A stretch of 5,730 bases of DNA from an uncultured Faecalibacterium sp. (GTDB lineage: Bacteria > Bacillota > Clostridia > Oscillospirales > Ruminococcaceae), in contig CAKSZU010000099.1 of the NCBI GenBank assembly GCA_934526125.1, positions 1-5,730 on the forward strand, written 5' to 3'. How positions within the stretch are numbered: position 1 is the first letter of the stretch; every line of letters begins with the position of its first letter. Both the position numbers and the translations under genes were made by a program. Shown here piece after piece: positions 4,754 to 5,730 of this stretch. A model generated the notes under the pieces. That model was not told the DNA's origin. It searched no databases and saw only the letters and a program-made list of their open reading frames with translations.

Positions 4754-4795
4754 AAGAAAAAGGCTCAGCTTTTCCGTTGAAAGCTGAGCCTTTTT
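4754..4795 (-). terminator. Rho-independent terminator of the ABC exporter gene
   Basis: A perfect 16-base-pair stem pairs 4757-4772 with 4780-4795 around the 7-base loop at 4773-4779; its core is GGCTCAGC/GCTGAGCC. On the minus strand it lies 20 bases past the exporter stop and ends in TTTTTCTTTT. The final two T residues are also the first two of the azlCD -35 box, so terminator and next promoter touch. The A/T flanks are symmetrical, so it could also work on the plus strand. Confidence 0.92.
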
Positions 4796-4815
4796 GTTTG
4801 ATAGAAACGGGGGCG

Positions 4816-5730
4816 TTAATCCACCACGTCCTCGAACTGGCTGTTGTACAGGTCGGCATAGAAGCCGCCTGCCTCCATGAGCTGGTCGTGGGTGCCCTGC
4901 TCCACGATGTCGCCGTCCCGCATGACAAGGATCAGGTCGGCGTCCTTGATGGTGGACAGGCGGTGTGCGATGACAAAGCTGGTGCGGCCCTGCATCAGAT
5001 GGTCCATGGCGGTCTGGATGCGCTGCTCGGTGCGGGTATCCACACTGCTGGTAGCTTCATCCAGGATCAGGATGCGGTTGTCGGCCAGGATGGCGCGGGC
5101 GATGGTCAGCAGCTGCTTCTGGCCCTGGCTGACGTTGGAAGCGTCCTCGTTCAGCTCCATCTGGTAGCCGCCGGGCAGGGTGCGGATGAAGTGGTCGGCG
5201 TTGGCGGCCTTGGCGGCAGCGATGACTTCCTCGTCAGTGGCGTCCAGACGGCCGTAGCGGATGTTCTCCATGATGGTGCCCTTGAACAGCCAGGTGTCCT
5301 GCAGCACCATGCCGAAGCCTTCCCGCAGGGCGCTGCGGTCAAAGTCCCGCAGGTCGTGGCCGTTCAGGGTGATGGAACCGGAGTCTACATCGTAGAACCG
5401 CATCAGCAGCTTGACCATGGTGGTCTTGCCGGCACCGGTGGGGCCGACGATGGCCACCTTCTGGCCGGGTTTCACGTCGCAGCTGAAGTCGTGGATGATG
5501 GTCTTTTCGGGCACATAGCCGAATTTGACATGATTGAAGGTGACCTGACCGTCGATGCAGGCAGGGTCTGCCCGGCGGGCAGAATCGGCCTTCTGGTCCT
5601 CTTCGGGCTCGTTCAGGAACTCAAAGACGCGCTCGGCAGCGGCGGCCATGCTCTGCAGCATGTTGGACACCTGCGACAGCTGCTGGATGGGCTGGGTGAA
5701 GTTCTTGACGTACTGGATGAAGGCCTGGAT
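4816..5730 (-). CDS. ABC exporter, fused membrane and ATPase domains (C-terminal part; multidrug/lipid type)
   Basis: The last 304 residues of an ABC exporter half-transporter; the frame stays open to the right edge, so the start and most of the membrane domain are missing. The fragment opens with the end of the last membrane helix region and linker (IQAFIQYVKNFTQPIQQLSQ, 1-20; AAAERVFEFLN, 30-40). The ATPase domain follows: Walker A GPTGAGKT (96-103), Q-loop Gln144, signature NVSQGQ (199-204), Walker B ILILDE (220-225) with catalytic Glu225, D-loop SSVD (228-231) and H-loop His256. All catalytic residues are present; the signature reads VSQGQ instead of LSGGQ, a variant I recall from many Firmicute exporters of this group, which often work as heterodimers with a partner encoded next door. 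A partner would lie outside the window. A strong terminator follows. Substrate unknown. Confidence 0.95.
   Translation of the reverse strand: MQAFIQYVKNFTQPIQQLSQVSNMLQSMAAAAERVFEFLNEPEEDQKADSARRADPACIDGQVTFNHVKFGYVPEKTIIHDFSCDVKPGQKVAIVGPTGAGKTTMVKLLMRFYDVDSGSITLNGHDLRDFDRSALREGFGMVLQDTWLFKGTIMENIRYGRLDATDEEVIAAAKAANADHFIRTLPGGYQMELNEDASNVSQGQKQLLTIARAILADNRILILDEATSSVDTRTEQRIQTAMDHLMQGRTSFVIAHRLSTIKDADLILVMRDGDIVEQGTHDQLMEAGGFYADLYNSQFEDVVD

Overview
The window looks like chromosome of a fairly GC-rich Firmicute of the Oscillospiraceae/Ruminococcaceae (Faecalibacterium, Subdoligranulum or Gemmiger type). This rests on GC-rich coding sequence with Gram-positive ribosome-binding sites, a Ser/Thr/Ala-rich sugar-binding lipoprotein, an intact spoIVA (restricted to endospore-forming Firmicutes and relatives), and an intergenic hairpin repeat of a style I associate with those genomes. 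The placement is an inference, not a database result.

Layout. (1) Positions 1-344, minus strand: N-terminal part of an extracellular sugar-binding lipoprotein of an ABC importer; it runs off the left edge. (2) Positions 345-940: a long, A+T-rich divergent regulatory region with a strong minus-strand promoter, two candidate plus-strand promoters and several inverted repeats. (3) Positions 941-1792, plus: an RpiR/MurR-family regulator (HTH plus SIS domain), closed by its own terminator. (4) Positions 1902-3401, plus: full-length SpoIVA, the spore-coat base ATPase, behind a promoter-like sequence that resembles the sporulation sigma-E consensus. (5) Positions 3416-3557: a hairpin-rich repeat made of two inverted half-units, then a strong terminator between convergent genes. 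(6) Positions 3635-4686, minus: the azlC-azlD operon (two-subunit branched-chain amino-acid exporter) with a clear sigma-A promoter containing a palindrome. (7) Positions 4816-5730, minus: C-terminal part of an ABC exporter with fused membrane and ATPase domains; it runs off the right edge.

How they fit together: the regulator at 941 and the sugar-binding protein are divergently arranged, the usual layout for a sugar-phosphate-sensing repressor or activator controlling an uptake operon. spoIVA, azlCD and the ABC exporter appear to be independent transcription units, each insulated by a hairpin terminator. I found no phage, insertion sequence, CRISPR or clearly new multi-gene system. The less ordinary signals are non-coding: the clustered inverted repeats at 460-732, the sigma-E-like promoter and doubled start of spoIVA, the composite repeat, and the promoter/terminator overlap ahead of azlC.
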